Shown here: in pieces, positions 59,601 through 64,000 of the stretch
How the letters are laid out: each line of letters opens with the position of its first letter
Position numbering within the stretch: the stretch's first letter is position 1
From: Arctopsyche grandis
Taxonomy: Eukaryota; Arthropoda; Insecta; Trichoptera; Hydropsychidae
Direction of reading: 5' to 3'
DNA: 64,000 nucleotides
Assembly: GCF_051622035.1 (NCBI RefSeq)
Contig: NC_135356.1
Span: 20,449,685-20,513,684, forward strand
The notes under the pieces: generated by a model
What the model was told of the DNA's origin: nothing
The model's input: the letters and a program-made list of their open reading frames with translations, nothing else
The model's database searches: none
Position numbers and translations under genes: made by a program

Positions 59601-59690
59601 ATTTAAAGCGCCATTTATGGGCGATTAGAGAAACTATTTAAAGCGCCATCTATGGGATATTAGTGAAACTATTTATAGCGACATCTATGA
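53688..59690. repeat. 6 kb satellite of about 35-bp units
   Basis: About 170 tandem copies of a unit of about 35 bp, for example AGCGCCATCTATGGGCGATT followed by AAAGAAACTATTTAT. At least five unit types recur: GGGCGATTAAAG, GGGCGATTAGAG, AGCGACGGATAGTG or TGCGACGGATAGTG, AAGGGCGATAAGTGAACC, and ATGAACGATTAGAG. They occur in preferred orders, so the array has higher-order structure. Larger duplications are visible: the GCGCTATCTATGGG variant at 57544 recurs at 58734, 1190 bp (34 units) later, and GCGCCATCAATGAG at about 55093 recurs 805 bp (23 units) later. The constant part GCGCCATCT is the most conserved segment. There is no coding frame of note and the array has no unique spacers, so it is not CRISPR. 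Confidence 0.97.
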
Positions 59691-60122
59691 TCAATTTTTT
59701 GTACATAAGAACTAAAAATTACAATGCAATTATTAATATACAACACAATGGCTACATCTATGGACAAAATAGTACAATCAACCAATTCGATATATGAGCT
59801 GTTATATTTAAAAGTGGCGGAAGTCCAATTTTCAGTTCCAAAAACACTATTTCTGTTTGACTTCACAAATTGTTACCATTTGTTTTAATTCGATGTGTCC
59901 AAAATTTCGAAAAAGCCGAATAAACGTATTATAGACCATCAGTACTTTTAAATATTGTAAAACGTAAAACATTATATTTAATTTTTTGCGAAATATTTCT
60001 CAAATTGAAGAAAAGTAGACTTTTGCCACTTTAAAATATAACAGCTCATATGTACTTATGTATGCATGTATGTACTACGAATTTGCGAGAAACAAATTTG
60101 AAATTATATTCGAATAATGTGG
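59691..60122. other. AT-rich intergenic DNA right of the satellite
   Basis: The unit pattern stops at about 59690 and AT-rich sequence follows. AACAGCTCATAT at about 60039 echoes, inverted, ATATGAGCTGTTATATTTAA at about 59793. No gene was identified. Confidence 0.5.
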
Positions 60123-60310
60123 ATAGGTTGCAGTGGCGGCTCGTGATAATTTTTAGTGGCGGGGCTGCACTGAAAAGATGTCTAAAAAATGTCACCATAA
60201 TTGTTCTATCATGTCATAACAGGACAAAATAAGCAAAATTTTTAGCGTACGACCACTTACATGTGGATTTAAGTACTATTGAAAAAAAAACTAGCACAAT
60301 TCACCACCCA

Positions 60311-61100
60311 TTAAAGGGGTGCGTCCAAACGCGATGAAGATTTCGAAAAATACGCTGCTACTCCAGTAAGATTTCTAAAAGAAATTCGCGCTTGCTGGTT
60401 TCGCGACCCGGCTTTCTCAACAACTAAATTAAGTTGATGAGCATAACAGTGAACGAAGTGTGCATTTTTATAAGTTTGTTTCAAAATTTTCTGTACACCT
60501 CCCCTCTCTCCGCTCATTACAGCGGCACCGTCTTAAGTTTGAGCAATAAGTTTTTAATTGTCATCGTTTAAAACTAGTTTTAATTGTTCAGTAATGCATG
60601 CGCTCTTATTTTCCGGATTAAAAAAAACCCCAAAAACTTTACCCCCTAATTCGTAACGAAAAACATTAACCTGTTGACAATGTACATATATACATCGGTT
60701 GTTTCATCTGCCATAACAGCTAGATAAGTTGCTTTTTTTATTTCAGCACTTATTTGTTCCCTACACACGTTCAAAATAAAATCTAAAAGTTCATTTTGAA
60801 TAGTTTTTGATGTCCCTTTAAAAACCGAAGAAGTTTGAAAATGTTTTTTTAAAGAATCGTCGAAATTTTGTGAATATTCTAGAAGCCCCCGAAAAACTCC
60901 TGGATTTTTTGAATTATCTGTTCCATCGTGTCCCCTCATTGGCATTTCAAATTTACCGCAAAATTTAATCAATAATTTTAAATAAAACATCCCGATTTTT
61001 TTGACGTTTTCGTTATGCTTATCTATTTCCCGCCGACAAGCTTCGCTTAAATGGGTTTTTATGTTAGCCGATCCCAAAATCGTGAGATTACACACATTTT
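60311..61100 (-). pseudogene. Broken hAT transposase (DUF4371/ZMYM-like)
   Basis: Minus strand. A frame from 61095 to 60646 reads ANIKTHLSEACRREIDKHNE, then LLEYSQNFDDSLKKHF and AVMADETTDV, the DUF4371 region with the first catalytic Asp in ADETTD. After a frame change the protein continues as ELGGKVFGVFFNPENK, then a stop codon directly before DGAAVMSGERGG, the second catalytic Asp, and HCYAHQLNLVVEKA. The C-terminal dimerisation domain and the third catalytic residue are missing, and the N-terminal zinc finger is not readable. It resembles the zinc-finger-MYM-type-1-like transposases domesticated in animals, but here it is a dead transposon. Confidence 0.85.
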
Positions 61101-61640
61101 TTAAGTGTTCGACACTTCCCTCGTGTTATTTAATTTTATCGTTTAAATGTTTTAAGTCAATAACTCCTGTTTTATAAATGTCTGGATTAAATTTTCGCGA
61201 GTAACTAAAAGATATACTAGTTGCAGGCTGTGAAATAATTAAATTGGGCGTGAGGCAGCCTAATTAATGCTTTTATAGCGACTTTTTCGGTAAGTTCTAG
61301 TCGCGAAAAGTGCAAATTTTGTAAATATTTTACTGAATTCTTTTTTTCTTCCATTTTTAAAAGAAAAAAAAACTTAATATATTTAAATAAAAATTACGAG
61401 AAAAAGTTAAGCAGATTTGAAAAAAGTTTGCTGTTATCAAAATGAAAACGACTCACCGAAGATTTGATGAGGGCTCGTACACAACCAATTAAGAGTAACG
61501 AAAACGAATAAAGCTGTGATCGTGCGATTCAACTAATCAAATGTAAGATCAAGCGCGCGAAATCTTAAACAAACTGACAGATGAATGTCGTTTAACAGGC
61601 GAAGGCTGCCGACTATCCAGCCCAAAACGCCAGAGTGAGT

Positions 61641-61687
61641 GAAAGAGAAAGAGCTATCTGCCAGTTGCAAATAGCTCTTTCTCTTTC
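61641..61687. repeat. Perfect 17-bp hairpin in the hAT subterminal region
   Basis: GAAAGAGAAAGAGCTAT pairs perfectly with ATAGCTCTTTCTCTTTC around a 13-base loop. Lies upstream of the transposase remnant on its coding strand. Confidence 0.7.
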
Positions 61688-61788
61688 TCGTTCCGCAACT
61701 CCGGGCTGCGTGGCGTTCAGGGCGGCGCTGTAAAACTTTACAGCCATTACAACAACATTTTAAATCATCTGTCACCATACAAGTTAGT

Positions 61789-61878
61789 GGGGTCTTCGAA
61801 ACGGTCAACATTACTTACAATATCACCCTTTTGGATATGGGTGATATTGTAAGTAATATTTACTCTGTCGAAGGCCCC
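61789..61878. repeat. Long hairpin in the hAT subterminal region
   Basis: ATTACTTACAATATCACCC is followed after 10 bases by its perfect reverse complement GGGTGATATTGTAAGTAAT. Outside, GGGGTCTTCGAAACGGTCAA pairs with the complementary stretch ending at 61878 (TCTGTCGAAGGCCCC) with few mismatches. The total is about 40 bp of stem in 90 bases, close to the right end of the hAT element. Confidence 0.75.
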
Positions 61879-62008
61879 AATAGTTCGTCCATCCAACTAA
61901 TAAAAAAAATATCATTAATAAATAAAATATTAAATGTATTATTAATATATTTTAGAATTTTATAGGAGGGGCTGCAGCCCGGCAGCCCATTAGGACGAGC
62001 CGCCACTG

Positions 62009-62165
62009 ATAGGTTGCCAGTTTGTTTGGAACCGTTTCAATACTGAAGTCAGACAAATTTTCGAAATTCGACGAGAAACGATCGAATTGGAGTCACGTAT
62101 ATTCAAGGTCTGGCCAACAGAACCGTGCTTGGGATTGAACCCATGACCTCCCCAGCTGAATATTG
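62009..62165 (-). mobile_element. SINE copy interrupted by the hAT element
   Basis: On the minus strand it has GGAGGTCATGGGTTCAATCC (box-B-like) and TTCTGTTGGCCAGACCTTG, then TGACTCCAATTCGATCG, and ends at GGTTCCAAACAAACTGGCAA then CCTAT. It matches the order of motifs in the copies at 7955-8100 and 63400-63493. The hAT element at 60131-62008 is inserted at its 3' end, shown by the shared ATAGGTTG. Confidence 0.6.
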
Positions 62166-63399
62166 CTGGTATGTAAAATATGTAATTGTGAAGGTTTGTT
62201 TTTTTTGTTTGTCCACTATGCAAATCTATGGTTTTAAATTTAGAAACTTCATGTTTGGTATAACATCTATGTACCTTTAAAAATTTTTTGAAAAAATATT
62301 TTTTTACAGGAAAATTTACTTAGAACACTAAAAACACAAAGAAAGCAATGTGATTTAATATTAATCTGCAATTAACGTCTGCTTGAAGTTTTGACATTTC
62401 AAATTTTCTTAGATATTTTCGGAAAATTTCTGAAAAGCAGAAATACACTTTCAAATTGGGGGTGGAATGAAATGGAAACGCAATAACCATAAAAGTAAAG
62501 GAAAAGAATGGGGGGGGGGGGGGGGGTCCGATTGCGGCCTAAAATTAAAACGAACGAGACGATCGTTCTGATTGTGCTCCGAGGATTATTAACGTATTTT
62601 TGCGCCTTTTTCTAATTAAAACAAAAACTAAATTGATACGACCGCATTTAAAGATTTAATTTGGAGTTGGTTGGAGTCAACGACTGTTGTTAAAATAGAA
62701 TTCGTCCATCTACTATTAATATTTGGGATAAGGTTAATAACAATCGAATTTATGATCCGAATGGTGCGATATCTATGATTTATCCATTATATTATATAAC
62801 TTTATATAACATTTCAAACGAAACCGTTCAATTTCAAAAGCGGGGGGGTATTCAACGTTTATGAGTAGTCACTATCTTCATTAAAGTTTCAAAAAGGATT
62901 ATACGATCAAAGTCGAGAATGAAGTTCGCCGTGGATATTAATATTCATTAGTGCGATAATGTTACGATAGATTAAATTTACAAAATTTATTATATTTATG
63001 CGTACGAGATGATTATAAAATTAATATATCCTATAATGGTGTTGAATGTGTTTAGGATTTTTATAAAACTACAGACACGAAAAAGTCATTTACATATAGT
63101 TAGTTCTCCACTTTTGGAAAACCCATTTAGGGATTAAACAACCAGATTGAACCCCCCCCCACAGTTTTCTAGGTCAACTAATGTGCGCGAACAAAAACAT
63201 AAACGAAGGAATAATAATACATCTGTACATTCGTTTAAATATGTTTTTGAAAGTCTTTATTATACATACATATGTATAGTATACATTTTATTTTATTATA
63301 TACCAGAAAGTCCTAACAGGTAAACCCCAATGCACCTTTCTGGCCAATTACAAACAATGCAATTTGTTGAACATTAATCATACTCAAATAGTGGTGACA
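62166..63399. other. Intergenic, no supported gene
   Basis: A run of 17 G at about 62510 and a run of C near 63153. Otherwise AT-rich; no recognisable frame or RNA. Confidence 0.5.
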
Positions 63400-63492
63400 A
63401 AGTAGGTAGGAAGGTTTTTAGCCAATTTAATCGAGGAACCGTTTCAACAATGAAATCAGAAAAATTGGCAAACTCTGATATCAAATCCGGCG

Positions 63493-63493
<1 letters not shown>
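63400..63493 (-). mobile_element. SINE 3' fragment
   Basis: On the minus strand: GATATCAGAGTTTGCCAATT, TTTCTGATTTCATTGTTGAA, ACGGTTCCTCG. It matches the 3' half of the 62.0 kb SINE and is cut at its 5' side by a (TA)n microsatellite. Confidence 0.55.

Positions 63494-63578
<85 letters not shown>
63494..63578. repeat. (TA)n microsatellite
   Basis: About 42 TA dinucleotides. YIYIYI frames read here are artefacts. Confidence 0.95.
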
Positions 63579-63584
<6 letters not shown>

Positions 63585-64000
63585 AAATAAAATTAAAATC
63601 AAATAAAAATCGCATGAAATCATTTAACTTATAAAGTGGAATTTTATAGAAACATTCACTTAAATCGTAATCGAAAGCAAGAATGCGGACCAAACAGAAT
63701 CTATTCACATCTCCCGCGACTTTTAGGCAAAATGTCCCTGGAAAATCCCCAACGGGATTTTTCCGCTTTTCCGCGCGTCTGAATGATCAGTCACGCGGTT
63801 TTCTACTTATCGTTCATTTTGCAGATTTCCCGCTCTATCCTGCGTTCTACCAATGTGCAGTTTTTCCCCCTTCACCAAGCAACCCACCCCCCCACCCACC
63901 CACCTATTTTCATTCCCATTCTTGTTGTATTCAAATCTCGACAAGGTTGTTATTATAAGTAAAATCCACCGTTTGAGTGGGACAACTTGTGACGCCTTTG
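63579..64000. other. Window end; GC-richer patch of unknown role
   Basis: From about 63710 GC content rises (CCCGCGACTTTTAGGC, CCGCTTTTCCGCGCGTCTG) and ends in a C-rich stretch at 63875-63905. A 91-codon frame at 63683-63958 has no recognisable domain. It could be a promoter or non-coding exon of a gene beyond the window, but nothing proves this. Confidence 0.35.

Larger units (their letters stand above)
60131..62008 (-). mobile_element. hAT transposon with perfect 8-bp target duplication
   Basis: The left end reads CAGTGGCGGCTCGTGATAAT and the inverted right end CAGTGGCGGCTCGTCCTAAT. ATAGGTTG lies directly outside both ends (60123-60130 and 62009-62016), a perfect 8-bp duplication. The 1878-bp element encodes pieces of a transposase on the minus strand and has two strong hairpins near its right end (the 5' side of the transposase). 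It landed in a SINE, which continues at 62009-62165. The 529-bp element at 29407-29935 is its short relative. Confidence 0.92.

Noticed and set aside
53688-59690. CRISPR-like regularity of the 35-bp repeat array
   Set aside because: The units are contiguous with no unique spacers, and the genome is that of an animal; it is a satellite.
63683-63958. 91-codon frame near the window end
   Set aside because: No domain, runs into a C-rich low-complexity tail.

Overview
This window is eukaryotic nuclear DNA and almost certainly comes from an insect. Its genes are split by short introns with GT..AG borders, the background is AT-rich with many TA and TACATATGTATG simple repeats, one gene is an insect-type dopamine/ecdysteroid receptor, and the rest is packed with insect-style transposons. 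I cannot settle the order of insect. There is no bacterial, plasmid or phage content and no CRISPR array.

Three protein-coding genes can be fully modelled. (1) 15479-22357 (+): HSD17B10 (scully-type), a mitochondrial short-chain dehydrogenase, five exons, 255 residues. (2) 31013-34553 (-): a 324-residue class A GPCR best read as DopEcR, three coding exons. (3) 49387-50807 (+): GTDC1/QTMAN, a glycosyltransferase of tRNA queuosine, five exons, 361 residues. The three act in unrelated processes (mitochondrial metabolism and tRNA processing, neuromodulator and steroid signalling, tRNA modification), and I see no functional clustering. No protein-coding gene is supported in 1-15478, 22358-31012, 34554-49386 or 50808-64000.

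Most of the remaining sequence is mobile DNA, and several elements can be delimited to the base from their termini and target-site duplications (TSDs). 1-15 kb: a foldback-like element with an antisense reverse-transcriptase scrap, a hAT relic, a SINE, a Tc1-like deletion derivative and hairpin MITEs. HSD17B10 introns: a Harbinger-like MITE, a solo LTR split by a Helitron-like element full of GC-rich minisatellite, and a Tigger/pogo element that makes up almost all of intron 3. 22-31 kb: gene-poor, with a MITE, two hAT elements and a LINE scrap. 31-42 kb: DopEcR, a pogo-like MITE in its intron, and two inverted copies of one hAT element flanking a small MITE, giving a 3.1 kb imperfect palindrome. 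43-49 kb: a TAAATG hexanucleotide array, a second Helitron-like element, a solo LTR and a LINE 3' end. 52-60 kb: a three-copy tandem repeat, a poly(A)-tailed jockey-like LINE end, then a 6 kb satellite of about 35-bp units. 60-62 kb: a broken hAT transposon inserted in a SINE with a perfect 8-bp TSD; its short relative lies at 29.4 kb.

The most unusual object is the 53.7-59.7 kb satellite. Its unit carries a CTCF-core-like motif on the minus strand, so the array may present well over 100 such sites; the motif match is visible but any function is inference. All calls were made by reading the sequence; no database search was run.
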